64,000 nt of DNA from Lethocerus indicus (lineage: Eukaryota; Arthropoda; Insecta; Hemiptera; Belostomatidae), in contig JACDQD010000002.1 of the NCBI GenBank assembly GCA_019843655.1, positions 12,299,154 through 12,363,153 of the forward strand, given 5' to 3'. The position numbers and the translations under genes are program-made. Positions within the stretch are counted from its first letter, which is position 1, and every line of letters starts with the position of its first letter. This document shows positions 37,830 through 50,870 of the stretch, piece after piece. Under the pieces are notes generated by a model. The model was not told the DNA's origin, ran no database searches, and saw nothing but the letters and a program-made list of their open reading frames with translations.

Positions 37830-38270
37830 GACGAGCGTTTCTGCAGTTTTTCCAGAGGGATCGGAGCGCATAAATCTTATCCGGGATCGGTGGCCAAGTG
37901 GTGATCCCGGGCATGGTTTATGGTTAACGGATGAGCGCTCATGACCGTAATAAGGTAACCGGGGGGATTGGAGGCCAGTAATCAGGGGGTCGGTGCGGCT
38001 AGGCGAGAGGTGAGAAGTGATATAGGTGGGAGCGGTCGCCTCGGGGGTCAGCCCGCAGATTGGCCGTTACGCACAGGCCGAGCGCGCTCCACAATCTCTG
38101 GTCCGATCTTGAAACACGACTACGCTTATCCAGTTCCACCTGGGGGCCGCCGAAAGCCAAATCTTCGTGAAAGTTCGCCCAATCCGTTCGTATACCCACA
38201 ACCGAATTGAGCCCATTAGCCGGTCTAGCCCTAAGGAAATACGGCCCGGAAGAAATACGGCGGTCAATCG
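37830..38270. promoter_or_regulatory. GC island between the two repeat copies
   Basis: CpG-rich island with a perfect 8-base-pair stem CCGGGATC/GATCCCGG (37881-37888 and 37903-37910). Its loop matches the tRNA A-box pattern, but no B box follows. Frames on both strands (60-80 codons) have no recognised similarity. Confidence 0.3.
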
Positions 38271-38381
38271 TAAGTGGAATGTATCACTTGTGCATTCGGG
38301 TAATTAACGATGCGATTTAAGAAACGAAAATTCAGGGTTGCAGGCATTTTTTGATGTTCTGCTAGCGTTTTGAATTAAATC

Positions 38382-38683
38382 GAAATTAAAGATTTCGATA
38401 TTTTTTTTCCAAATTCTATTGGTTTCGGGTTGGAAACGATTTCATATACGTTTTGTCTACGGCCTGCCAAAATTTTGGGTGCTCGAAGAATTCAAAATCG
38501 TCAACAGTAAGTTTGAATTAAATTTGAGATCAACTGAAATCAATCGGTAAGAACCGACGAATCGACATCGTATTTCAATTTCGGATCAGTTACTGGACAC
38601 TGGATGAGTGAATGGGCAAGCCGCCTTACAATACACGAGAAATGCCTAGTAGTCAAACAAAATGGAAACTCCTTCACATTTTA
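38382..38683 (+). repeat. Interspersed repeat, copy 2
   Basis: Second copy of the repeat at 37135-37439, about 1.25 kb downstream and in the same orientation. Strongest shared blocks are 38463-38683. The 5' part has diverged and its boundary is approximate. I could not find a target-site duplication, which suggests an older insertion or a local segmental duplication. Confidence 0.9.
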
Positions 38684-39900
38684 ATGGGACCCGGGGCCAT
38701 TTGCGCAAATTGGTAGCGGCCTCGTCCGCTTTGAACATAATTGTGTTCTTCTACCTTGTCAGATTTGATGAGATTTTTCTGGGAACAGGGATTTCTAGCT
38801 AGAAACATCACGTAGTAAATAAAGTATCTTTTTTCTGTTTTCCATAAAAGCGTAGAATACCACTACAAATTTGAAATTTTTCATTATGTAGCAGGAAAGG
38901 CGAGTTAACGACCAAGGTCCTCGCTTTTTTTATTATCAGGAAGATGAAGACGCCGTTCTGTGACAAAAAAATAGTTCTTCCATTAATCAATAATTACTGG
39001 TAATATTCTATGAGTCGATTAAATTATATAGTCGAATAAATATTGTACTTGGTAAAATAAATACCTTCTCTGACCTCTCGCTTCTTCCCTTAATAGACTG
39101 GCCGAAAAGAGGATGGAAACGGTACAAAACTATATTGTTTATAGTTGTGTGTTCAGATGAAACATAAATGTCATAAGTCAACGATAAAATAGTGGTGAAA
39201 ACCCGGTTCCATATACACAATTAAGAATTTTATCATAAATAGTAATAAAATAAATAATATTTCGCATTTCAAAACATAATTGAAGTATATTACAATTTTG
39301 TATGACCGTTTCAGTATATGCGTTTCTAAAATACGTGAATATCTTGTCTGAAATGTTTCCATACGACTTTTTCGCGCGTCCCTTCGATTACTTTCCGATT
39401 AACTTAACAGGATACGCGTCGTGATTAGTGTGGCCTTCTCCCAGGGGCCGTATCCCGCAATTTATGAAAGTGACTGCAGTGAAGTGTCCGCTTTCCTCTC
39501 GGTTCCAGACGTGCCTGTGTTATGGCGCAACACATTATTGTCGGGCATAATGTGTTTATATCGAGGGACGTTTAATATAATTGAAAGCTTCCAATGTCAC
39601 ATACTCCGATAGTTTAAAATCAAACCGAAGAGTAGAAAATCCAAAATTACCCATTCTTTGTCGTAGTATTGTTACGAAAAACGGACAACTGAAATATATA
39701 TTAAATTTGGCTGTTATTATTTTTTTAGAAATTTTCACGGAGTATGTCATAATTGTCGATGTTTGAACTAAACCGAGCTCGAAGAATGTTTGTTGGTCAT
39801 TTGATAAAACCTTTCTGGGCAACACAGATACAGTTTTCTGCAGGACGGTATTGCATTGTTGGGATTCATTGTAGATTGTCCGGTATGCTCCAGTAGAGCC
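38684..39900. other. AT-rich non-coding stretch
   Basis: AT-rich. The 141-codon minus-strand frame at 39556-39981 has no recognised similarity and spans a composition boundary, so it is not called as a gene. Confidence 0.5.
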
Positions 39901-40380
39901 TTCATGCCCGGTTAGTTTTGAGAGTGAGACGAAGGGTGCATTTGTTTGTGGACGCGGATGACGGCCGCCACCGCCTGCCATTGTCTCCTATTCAAAATCG
40001 GCTCCCATTGTCCCTCTCTGTCTGGCGCATGAAATCCGAACGGGGGTGGGACAGAGAGGGAGGATGACGGTACGGGAAGGGCGTAAGACAAGGGGAGGCC
40101 CGGAGCCGAGAGAGTGGGCCCCCGCAGAGAGAGAGATAGAGAGGGCCGCCCGCTTTGTTCCACGCCATTAGGCCGAGGCTCCTCCTTCGAAACGACTCAT
40201 GTGAGAAACCGTTTTTTGAACAATTAGACCGGATAATTGTTATTCGGCGGGCGCTACGACCCGACGTCTGAAAAGTCGCGGATCGAAAGAGGTTTCTATT
40301 CCTATCGATCCCCACTCGGAAGTGTGGGAGGGGAGACGCCTCAATAACTTTGGCCGTCCTCAATACAGGATTTTTCTCGC
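39901..40380. promoter_or_regulatory. GC island with GA array
   Basis: GC-rich island with a GCCGCCACCGCC stretch at about 39963, a GA array at 40125-40144 and GGGAGGA-rich segments. Same texture as the other GA/GC islands. Confidence 0.3.
40125..40144 (+). repeat. GA dinucleotide array
   Basis: GA units with one ATA interruption. Confidence 0.85.
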
Positions 40381-43300
40381 GGTGTATCAGACAGTAAAAT
40401 CAGCCTTTGGAATCCGTGCAAGGGCAAGAAGGTAGAAAAAAAAGTGCACTGAAGCCAGTCGTTTTATTTTCCTTTCAAATAATGGGAAAAAGAAAAACTA
40501 CAATGTATATCAGTTAAAATACAACCAACTAAAACAATGTTCACTAGCCAACTTTTTCGGTAAATGGGGTATTGAAATTCTAGTAAATCGCAAAATTTCG
40601 ATCTTAGGGCGTTCCGAACATTATTCATTATCATTGCACCATTCCACCGTGCAGAACGTTTTACACCGCAAATAAATGGTTATTGATTAGCCATTGACTT
40701 ATGTGTAATTTGATTTATCAATTGGTCAATCCTTTGCGCTTTTACTGGAGTGGTATGCAGTCAGTGGATCTTTTAGAAAGTTTTAATTAAACGATTTTAA
40801 TATTTTTATTGCTTTACCCTGCTCTCTACCTGGATGTGTTCTAGAAACTGGTAGCTTACAGAAAATAGTATATTATCTGATTTCCAATTTAATTTTCGTC
40901 ATTTCAGGTTGATATGATATTGTTTATTGAGTTTCATACTTTCCATTATATTAAAATGCAAAATTTCTTCCTACTTGTAGTACGCAACAGATATTGGAAT
41001 GATAGTTTGTGGTTGCAAAATAATAGGTACTTAGGTTGTCAATAATTAATGTTATTTAACTCAATTGCTAAATAATGTATTCGGATCTTCCATCCTATGC
41101 GTTTTGCATTTCCGAGGTAAGGAGAAGCGAAATTACGACCGCTACTACTTATCGAAATGCGACATATTCGGGATTAAAGGGAGGGCCCCTCTGATGCCCG
41201 CCCTTAATGGCCGCACTACAGACGCGTCTCGCTTTGCATAGCAAGTTCAGCTGTGCAACACGGAGGAAAAAGGAGAAAATTGTAAATTAACATTCGGCGG
41301 TCTTAAAATTGTGGGCGACTGGGCGGGTTGCGTGCTGTGGACCGCAAAAACGGGGCAGCAGAATGATATGTTCTGGACGGCCGCCACTTAATTTACAGCC
41401 GGCTCCCAGTTCCTCGAAACGATTACTCTTTTATTACACTGGCGGTCGGTGTTTAATTTTTCAAATGGTATCACGCTCACCAGCATGTATTAGGATCGAA
41501 TGAATTATCCGTATTTGACATGAAAGCGGGATTTGCTGCCGGGAAAAGATATCGAGCAGAACATGCGCAGAAGAAATTGAATAACCCTCGAGACACCTGA
41601 AGGAATCGACAGAACTTTCGTTCGTAAATTTAACAAGAATATTATTATTTACAGCATAATGAAATTAGGAGTATTAAATTGATAATCCTTTTGTACGAAA
41701 AGTAAAGATTCTCTTCAGAAAGCCACCATTTACGGTTAACTAAATCGTAATCAATACTGATGGTCGTCACGTTCCTAGTTACGGTTCACTGATATTGTCA
41801 AGAGTTGTAGGATCTGCTCTGGTTTTTTCTTACAGAGTATTTCCATATCGCATCAATGAGTTATGAAAGTATTCGTGATTAAGATTCGCAAGATTGATTG
41901 CGTTGGGGGATCTCTCAGCTCTGCCGGTTCATAAATGTACGAGGTGCTTTACAGGAGGAATATTGACAGTGAAAATTACAGTCCTTAGCGTTGTCCTTAG
42001 TGTTTTCGAATATGATCCATAACTACACTGAGTGGTATATTTTTATTTTAAAATAATCAAATACAGATGGAATTTTCCCCCATCAGTATTTATCTATTTC
42101 CAAATTAGCTAAACAATAAAATTATTATTATAGTTCTAGAATATTCCGTGAACGCAATTTATTGGAATAGTTTTTATTACCGTATAGACTGGTTTAAGCT
42201 GCGTGAACGATTTTCGACTGTCGCGCATACAAAAAAGTTCATTTACAAATCAAACGAATCACTCCGTGTCCGCCGCCGCCGCTCGCGCCTAGCCCGATAA
42301 AACTTTGTAAAAACAGAAACAAAAAATAATTAATTGCAGATAAGGTGGCGGGTGCGTGAGATTAATGTGGTTGTATCGTGGGCGAGTCCATGGCGACGGA
42401 CTAGTACCGCCCCCTCCCAACAACCCACCCCTATTTGGGGGGTTGTACTACCCGTTTACCCCAACTATTGATTGTATCATACATTTTTATCTCAATACCG
42501 AAAATCAGTAATATCGAATATAAATGTAAATGAAGTGCCCGTTGTAGAAAGTTAGCATCGTGGTAATCTAACAATATTGGAACTCGATTAATTTTAGTTT
42601 ATGTAAAACATTCACCATTGAGAAGTTCTAAGCTATTGGTGGATCTTCCTTTTAACGAAAAAAAAATGTTCTTCATCCCTGTGAACGAAAAGTTTTAATT
42701 AAGACTATGCGATGTATAACAGTCCTGTTCCAGCAAAGATGGGCCGGTGCTGAGGTCGGATGCAAAAACGATGCGGAGATTTGAATCATTTCCTGCGGAT
42801 AAAAGCGTCCATTTTTATCATTCGGTTAAACGTTCCATGTATCTATGGTCATGGGTTTAGTCGGGAGATATAACAGACAGAGGCGAGTAATGGGCTCTCT
42901 CTCCCATTTGGCATTCTCCGCTCTTAATAACGGACATTTGCCGAGTCTACCACCTCCAAGGCGAGCAGAACAAGGCTGAAGTGAGGTAGGGGAGCATACT
43001 GAATTAAGAAATGCAAATGTTATCGGTTTGAAATTAAACCTTCAGTAAAATCAGCTTTTAGAACCGATTTGAACGTCTAAACAAAGAGTTGTTGAACAGA
43101 CATAAAACCTGGGGTTGTTTCTTCACACATGCAATGTATGTTGCAACATCAAAATGCAAATATTGCCGAACTTTCTGGCATAATAATGAAAATATTTTTA
43201 TGAAAATAATTTTCATATTAGAACCGAAAATAAAGATTGCGAAATAAATCTTCAACAATTTCAATTAATGTTTGCAAAATCATATCGTCTACCTTGAAAT

Positions 43301-43880
43301 TGAAAATTATCAAGGGACCAATTGCATGCAATGAGTACGGTACCTGGACGGTACCGAGGTGGAGGTTTAATTGCCTTTCAAATCAGCGACCTCGACGGAA
43401 CCTTGGATATGTGCAGTGAAACGTCCTCCACAAATGGGCCTTCAAGAACGTATCTGAAACGGATGTAGACCGATATCCCTACGCAATTAAAAGAGAAGCT
43501 ACCCTTAATATCATTACCAGTTTTCCAAGAACGGGCACAGATATGGTAACAGTGCTGTCATTGACGCAAATGACTCGATCGACGACAAATATATTTAGAA
43601 TATGTTTTAGGTGAATCGCTCTTGCCATTTTACCCATCTACTCGTCTATACGTTTCTATTCTAACAACCATAATTATAACAGAGCAGATATACTTCAGCG
43701 GAATATTTCACGTTTGTCTAAGTACCTCCCTTGTACGTGTACCGCTATGGATTGCGAGGAGGCGAAACGAACCTATCTGATGACCAAATAAGGGAGTGGA
43801 GACAATATTAGTGCGACCAGATGTGTCGGTCCATAGCTTCCCTAGACAATGATCGGACAAACGAGTGGAAATAAATTAAA
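40381..43880. other. Mostly AT-rich non-coding stretch
   Basis: AT-rich, with GC-richer pockets at 41180-41420, 42260-42440 and 43330-43480. A clustered GGTACC pair is at about 43338-43356. No gene, RNA or repeat copy recognised. Confidence 0.5.
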
Positions 43881-44130
43881 AATTCGCTTACCCTTTTGCT
43901 GGAGAGAGGCTGTGCGTATGACGCGTCCCGGTGGGGAGTGCGAGCTGTAGAGAGCCGGGGTAAGTGTCGGTGAGGGCGTGAGACGAGAGACACAAGTGTG
44001 GAAGTGGCGGTGGCGGCGGACATCGGTTGAAGAGTGCCACCCCACGATTTGGGTAATTTCCACGTGAAATGCCAGTCATTTGCGCGCCACCCGGCCTTTT
44101 TCTATCTCTACGTTTCCCTTCCTACTCTAC

Positions 44131-44177
44131 TCCGCCTCCTCCTACCCCTCCTCCTCCTCCTCCGCCACCGCCACCCC
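44131..44177 (+). repeat. CTC/CCG trinucleotide array
   Basis: Imperfect CTC units passing into CCGCCA units. Confidence 0.88.
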
Positions 44178-44294
44178 TGTGTAGTCTTCCTCTCATTAGC
44201 GTCGAGGGCAATTTTTAGGCAACTGGTGTTGCCGAGGACTGGGGTGGATGCCGCCGCCAGACAGCCCAATTTGTAGGCCGGGGGCTCATCATCA

Positions 44295-44320
44295 TCCCTC
44301 TCACCCTCTCTCTCCCTCTT
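44295..44320 (+). repeat. CT-rich tract
   Basis: Imperfect CT and CCCT units. Confidence 0.8.
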
Positions 44321-44420
44321 CGGGGGTGGCCGCCAGCCTAATCAACCCGGTCTTCTGTTACCTGCCTACACCGCCGCCGACAAATTGCCAACACCGGTCG
44401 CCGGTTTCATAGAAATTTTA

Positions 44421-46800
44421 CACTCCCAATTAGGTTATTCTTCCGTTTCGTTCGCCAATTATTTTTATAATTAACTCCACTCGAGAATTTGGGACGATAA
44501 AGAAATTTACTCTTGGGATTTTCTGTCACCGCTCGCCTGCACCCAATACAGTGAGGTACTTACGACTGCGGTCGAAGAACTGAATTGTCAAAATATGGCT
44601 TCCAAGATAGGAAGATTGTATAACATTTCCGAGCAATTGCAAATAATTTAATAAGAAGAAAAGTAATACTCTGTATAGCCCGTGGGATACAAATAAACAA
44701 TGTATAGTAATTATTGTAGTAATTAAACCATTTTATTTAAATGGAAATATACAGAGAAATAAAATATCTATTTGGTATTATTTTTGCCAACAATTTTAAT
44801 TCTGGATATACGTATACAATGAGAGCTAACAAGCAGCTAGATTGAACCATTTTCACCTCATATTGAGCACCACATAACGTATGACCGTGACACGACGACT
44901 GTGTATCTCCAAATTGATATCCGTAGCTCCATTCCGTACAACGCTCGAACCAATCTTGTGAATGAACCAACCAGGTTTCTCCCAAACAAAAAGAGTCAGT
45001 AATTAGGGTTATTTTCACTGTACGTTTTTACCCAGCCCTTTACGAAAGTTAAGACTGGGATTCGGTCCTATTTTAGAGATGAATTTCTTTTCTACTCCAG
45101 CGTAATTGGTTCGAACTAGAAGAGAAAAAACGGTTTGAAAAAAGCGATTGAACCGAGTTGAGTTCTACCATTAGATACGGAAAGTATTATATTATGAAAA
45201 TTTTTTATTAATGATTTTTTGTGTTCCTTGTTATAACTCGACATGGAAACTAAATTCCACACGGCCGACGGTTTATGTGAAATAAATGTACGTATATATT
45301 TGTTGTGTAGATTTTCGCGAATTAAATTTGGTTTTTGTTTTATAATATAATGTTATGAATGTCTCTATGTAATTTTCAAACATTCAAAACAAATACGAAT
45401 AGGAATAGACATTTTGTTGTCACTGAGACGCGAGTGATGGCACGGTGTCCATAAATATGCACTAAATCGATAACGAGTATAAGGAAAATAGTTTATAAAT
45501 GAGTAGATATGGAACCTTTCGACCGAAATACTGATTTGTAATTATCCTATTATGGATCAGTCTCCCTCAGAACTCACATAGCTACCCCCAATTCCAAATT
45601 ATTTCAGTTATGTTAAATATATGGTCAAAATAAATATTATGTTATTAATGTATGAGAAATAGAGAACCTTCCGATGGTTTAGCGGTCACAGACAACTAGA
45701 CAAAGAGAACAGTTCCGGAGCACCCCCCTCCGCCCCCCCTCAACCAATGAGCGGACCACTCCCTTTTACGCTTCATTGAATTCCTTCACATACTTCACTA
45801 CGCGAAGCATAGATAAACGTGCGTCGGAAAACGTGAAGAGAATAATATACTGTTTTTTTGCCCCTTTACCCGATCCGAAGGAAAAAAAAGCGATACGGAG
45901 GCACACTGTAAAAATAAATCTGATTCTGAGTGGTCCATCTACTACTCTGCTCTTATTTACATTCCGTCCGAGGGCTGGTGAATCTTCCCTAATCAGATTC
46001 AGTCCGCGTCCTCGGCCGAGCCCAGGGAGAACTCGACAGGAGCTTCACTCCATTTGGTACCGATCAATTATATTCTTCCGATTGGAATCCGAATTTCTCT
46101 TCGCGATGAAGACTTTAAAATTCAACACGACTATCTCCGGACGTGTATCTCCTGCACAGACTCGAGGATTAATAGGTCAGATTGAATGGCCGTACGAAAG
46201 CTGACATCCGCGAGTGCATTTTCTCCCGGACAAAAGGAATCGTTGAGACAATAAAAACCGAATTCTTCAATTATCTCCGCCTGCCGCATCCATTTCTTAC
46301 GTGAAATCTGCAACACAACAATTGATAATTGTTTTAAAGCCTGACGAGATAGCAGTCGTAGAAATTTATTAATTAGATAACATTGTTAAGTTTGTTAAGA
46401 TAAAAATAATGTATGTTAAATTGCAAAGGACTAGATTGTAAGATAGCCATATTTCGGTGGACAACATAAACGTCTTTTAAATTTATTATTCAATATTGAA
46501 TTTTTACGAATAAAAAATTGAAATTTTACATTGATACCGTAACATGTCAAATCTAATGTACACAAGGAGCTCCTTGCGCGTAAGTGGCTCATTACTTTGG
46601 CTAGAAGCCAAAGCCAGGCCAAATAAGCTAAACAAATACCTTCAATTAGTCCCTGAATACATTTCATGAAAACAATGAATGTCAGACTCCGAAGGAATGC
46701 TTTCGTAGCATTATTCATAACATTCATTCATTAGTGCTCATTTCATTCCGTACAATCGTTTCTAAGGAACTCAATTACTTTTAGCTTTATTTGTATTTCC
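44421..46800. other. AT-rich non-coding stretch
   Basis: AT-rich apart from an average segment at 45690-46200. Small palindromes at 46563-46613 are annotated separately. The minus-strand frame at 44737-45018 is cysteine-rich but unrecognised. Confidence 0.5.
46563..46613. repeat. 14-base palindrome followed by 8-base-pair hairpin
   Basis: CAAGGAGCTCCTTG at 46563-46576 is a perfect palindrome. Nineteen bases later CTTTGGCT (46595-46602) pairs exactly with AGCCAAAG (46606-46613) over a 3-base loop. Two perfect dyads this close in AT-rich DNA could be protein-binding sites or chance. Confidence 0.7.
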
Positions 46801-47105
46801 TTAGGCGTTGCGAAGGGCGGGAAGGGGGCTCCCCAATGGTTTAAGAGTTTACTTAGTGGCGGGACACGCCCCCCCGCCAGAGGTGGCGTTAATTGGGGAT
46901 TTGAATAATTCAAAACGGGCCTTCCATTGTGCCGCGATGGCGGCCACAGGCGATATGCGGCTCAGCCACACAAATAACTTCAGTTTTATTGGGCCGCATT
47001 TCTTCCAAGTCGCTAGTCGCTACAGAGTCGCTGGCCGCACTCTGTTAGCGGTGCCACTGACGATGGGGTGGAAGTATAACACCCTCAGTCAAGGGACTGT
47101 ATAAT
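46801..47105. promoter_or_regulatory. GC islet with ATGGCGGCC word
   Basis: GC-rich islet with GATGGCGGCC at about 46936-46945 (YY1/Pho-like). A plus-strand frame of 98 codons (46808-47104) spans it without similarity to known proteins. Confidence 0.25.
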
Positions 47106-48830
47106 TATATAACGAATAATTTATATTTGATTTGAGAGTCATTGCAGATTCTATAAAATGAGTAAATTTTCCGTGAAACGACTATACATGCATAGTATAC
47201 GGTCATAGAATATAATCATAAAATGTGTAACACCAACATTTTATTATTAACATTAATTAATTTATATACACTGCAAATGTTTGTGGCATAATTTTAAATT
47301 GATCTAGTCTCGCGAAGCATCCAACAGGTATCTTAAATTATAAGCCAAGTTCATATTCAGTTATGCATTTAAAGATTTTAGCAGTTTGGAAACACTCAGT
47401 TTCACTCCTCTCACGAGGCTTTATAGAAACAGAAATTCCCAGCAGAAACAATTATACTAAATTTCCCTTCCAAAGTGTAAAAAAAGGAGGGAAATAATGT
47501 TTACCGTTCTCTTGAAAGACGGATAATCACCGGTTGCGTCATTTAGCGGTCGAGAGACTTCGCACGTGTTTAGTATAGACTCAGATAAAAATTAGGAACG
47601 GGCACTTCTTTCTCGCCTCCCGCCGCCGTATTTAATTGAAAGGATCACGAAAGGCCGTTGTAACTAATTACGCAAATTTTATTTTATCTTTAAATCTAGA
47701 ATTGTACCACAGTCCTGCATCGAAAATTTACCGAAATTTCAACACATTTCTGTACGCAAGAATATCATTCCATTACGACCATTCATAGAATCTCGCTACG
47801 AAAATGATCATTTTATGCCTGAACTAAACGATTTATAAATGAATAACTCATAATTTATACGTTGTTCTCTCGCATCGTGCTTTCATGCATAATATTTCAT
47901 GCTTTATATATAATACCAAATTTTGTCCTAATGTTTTAGAAGAGAATGTAATTCATTGTTTTGTGAATGTTTTAAAATGGAACAGTAGTTATATGATATG
48001 AAAAAGGTATAACTCTTATAACTACAATTACTTGGGTGGTCCTCGAGAAATTGAACCCAGCATAACATTCTTACGTCTTGGGACCTACCTCAACCTTTCC
48101 TTTAGCTGTGTTTTTGTCCACACCTCCATTACGGCCCATTCTCTCGGCTGTGGTTTTGTGGGACGGGGGTGGTGGGTCGTGCGTTTACGATCGGAAAAAT
48201 GTACCAATAAACAGTACAAATTCTATGTCATTTGACCGTATTCTTTTAAAAATCAGAGAAAAGTCGAACCCCCAATTGACGAGTCTTCGGGGAATTATTT
48301 AAGCGAGCCGGCTTTGTTCCGAGAAGCGGTTAAGAAAGTTCCGGGAGTCAACCGAGTTACCTTCACAACTTGCAGTTTCATTTTTTGCGACCGCAGTTAC
48401 TGGCTCTTCGTTCAAAATAATTTCAGCCAGGTTTATAATTTTGGTTTACAAATTGTTGTACCGCAGATAATTTAGCTCGGTAATACAGACACAATCTTAG
48501 TTGTAATTAAAAAAGAGTGTTTACTCTCGTGGACAAGTAAAGAATCTTGGATCAAATTTATATTTATTTACAGGTTTACAGAAATTTATTTCTTTTGTGA
48601 AATATAATCATTTTGATACATCTTTGATAATATACCGAATACGTATTACACCTATATTTGTTTCAGGGTCCACGACGAGTTTGCGATCATTTCTGGTCCA
48701 ATTTCGCATCCCAAGTAGAAGAGTTCAACAATGGGTTTGTTCGGCCAGCTCATAATATATTTTCGTACAAACTAGTGATTTTGACTTAGGGACAAATCTG
48801 AGCGACGTCTAGGATGAAATAATGGGTTGT
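47106..48830. other. AT-rich non-coding stretch
   Basis: AT-rich, with average-GC segments at 48090-48180 and 48300-48360. A possible 3' splice-site-like CAG is at about 48664-48666. No gene recognised. Confidence 0.5.
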
Positions 48831-49390
48831 AACCCGTCTTAGGAGAGTGGGGCCGCTGTCTTCTGGGCCCGGGCATGGGGCCGATCTTCGGTAATGGAGA
48901 CAGTTGTGTGGGGGGTTGGGCCAGGCATCACACACGCAGACAGAAACATGCCTACAAGAAAACCAATTACCGGCCCATGTAATTGTTGTTCACCGGCGGC
49001 CCAGAAATGACAATTTGGCATTGTTGTCGGCCGAGTGTTGTGTGTCGGGCGGCCGCGACAGTTGGCCGGCTCCCCGGCATCGCCCTCTTTATTCTCGCCG
49101 GCCAATAAAAACTAGCCCACCAAATAAATGTAATCGCTGGACAGAAAGACGCCCTCCCCGCCATGTTCGGGCCCCGGCCCCGGCCACCGGCCACCGGCTC
49201 CCGGGCCTACAATTTGCGGCCGAATCGTGTCACAAAAGAGGAACCGGCATTGTTGGAACTCTTTGTATTTCCGAAGAGTATTATTTTAATGTAATTGAGA
49301 GCCGGACTTTTTGTCGCGCCGAAAGGGGGTTATTTTCTCCAGAAATGCGTTTATTCAGACGTGCTGTCTGTTCCGTATCGGATACGTAAC
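48831..49390. promoter_or_regulatory. GC island
   Basis: GC-rich island with CCGGCC/GGCCGG words and a CCCCGGCCCCGGCCACCGG segment at about 49172. The open frames on both strands (up to 161 codons) are explained by GC content and have no recognised domain. Confidence 0.3.
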
Positions 49391-50870
49391 ATGTAGATCA
49401 TGTGTCACCCTTTGTCTAAATTCGATACAACAGCATCTTCTGTCGATGCTAGACCCTCCCCTCAATCATAGAAGATTTCGAGAGTAATGGACGTACAACA
49501 ATTGACCTAATTAAGTGAACCCACCCACCATACTAATTAAAAATTTATGGATGTTTAATATAAAACAATAAAAATAAATGCGAGTGGAAATAGAACAACG
49601 ACAAACTCAATCGTTTTGTCCTGCATTCTGAGGTTATCCCAACCTCAATTCGCTAAAAATTCAGTTCGAAAATTGTATTTAACAGTCTGAAAAATTGTCA
49701 TATACATAAATAATTTCGAATTGTAAAATTGCACTGAAAAATTATACGCGTATTGCATCCACTGCTCCTGAAACCTGATTTTCGTATCCACATTCTTCTT
49801 GTAGACGGTTTCGATTAAACCTATAATTTTTGCCGGGAACTGAGAGGAAATAAATCCTCGGACCGTAGTTAATGTGAATACAGACATTTTATTAATAAGT
49901 ACGACCGGCGTTTATGCCTAATTCCATCGTTATTAACTTCCATTACTGGAATCGCTTAATAACAGACGGAGCATACTTATTTTTTCAGACGAGTTGGAAA
50001 AATGCTACGCTTCCCATGCCGTCTATCAGAAGTGTAAAATCGTCAGTCGAATGAAGAAAAATCGAATAAATGATGGGCTTGGGACGGGAGATTGGGATTC
50101 TGGAGAATACAGAAATGGCTTCATTAAAAATAATGCAGATTACTAAATCTCTCTTACCTACGTTCATAAATTTGAATATACATTATTGTTAAACTTTTAA
50201 TGCTCTTTAAATTACTTATTTATTGAGACGGTAGTTTAACCTGTTTTAAAATATATCAGTCTACCTATTAATCTGTTTTCGTCTAGGTTTTGCAATTTCA
50301 TTTAATTAATTTTATCAATAGCCGTACGTATATTAGGTAACATGTATATGTCCAAATAACTAATTGTGCAAACAAAAATAACGAGAAATATGTGCAGGAA
50401 AACGGAACATCCTGGATTTTCCTCATACGATATTCCGACCTCAGAAAGATTCTACGAGATTCCAATTATCTTCAACAAATCTTACATTAGATAAAACGTT
50501 GCAGAACGTACACGGATTGGGAACAGGAAAACATATGGTTTTCTAAAGGATTCTTTCACAACGGTCCTTCGTAATGTGAAGAAATATAAAGATAGACCCG
50601 ATAGCAGCGTGAGTTACTACAGTAAAGAGATATGTGTCCTTTGCGTATGTAGATACTCCAGTAGAACATGTATTATAAATTCAGCCCTCATGTAATCTTT
50701 TGTTGATTCGGTATATGATTCCCATTCGTTAGAAAATTAATGAGGCGTTTGATCGTCTCTGTACTGCTACAAGAACTGGCTACTGGTGCACCACTAATTT
50801 ACTGGACGTTCGATTATTCGCGACAGGAGCCCTGAAACTCTTAATATCTTAATTTAATATGGATTCGATA
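49391..50870. other. AT-rich non-coding stretch
   Basis: AT-rich. No gene, RNA or repeat recognised. Confidence 0.55.

Larger units (their letters stand above)
43881..44420. promoter_or_regulatory. GC island with CTC arrays
   Basis: GC-rich island with a CTC-rich array at 44131-44177 and a CT tract at 44295-44320. Overlapping frames on both strands are low-complexity. No gene recognised. Confidence 0.3.

Noticed and set aside
37889..37960. Possible tRNA starting from an A-box-like TGGCCAAGTGG
   Set aside because: No B box or T arm within tRNA distance, and the A-box lies in the loop of a different hairpin.
39556..39981. 141-codon minus-strand frame
   Set aside because: It crosses from a GC island into AT-rich DNA without any change in frame quality and has no known domain.
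44737..45018. Cysteine- and tryptophan-containing 93-codon minus-strand frame
   Set aside because: It looked somewhat protein-like, but I recognise no family and see no convincing exon borders; it lies in AT-rich DNA.
48768..48790. Partial match to miR-7
   Set aside because: The seed does not match; only a central 13-base string does, with no hairpin.
48839..49389. 161-codon frame and its opposite-strand counterparts
   Set aside because: Same GC-island effect; amino-acid content does not resemble a known protein.
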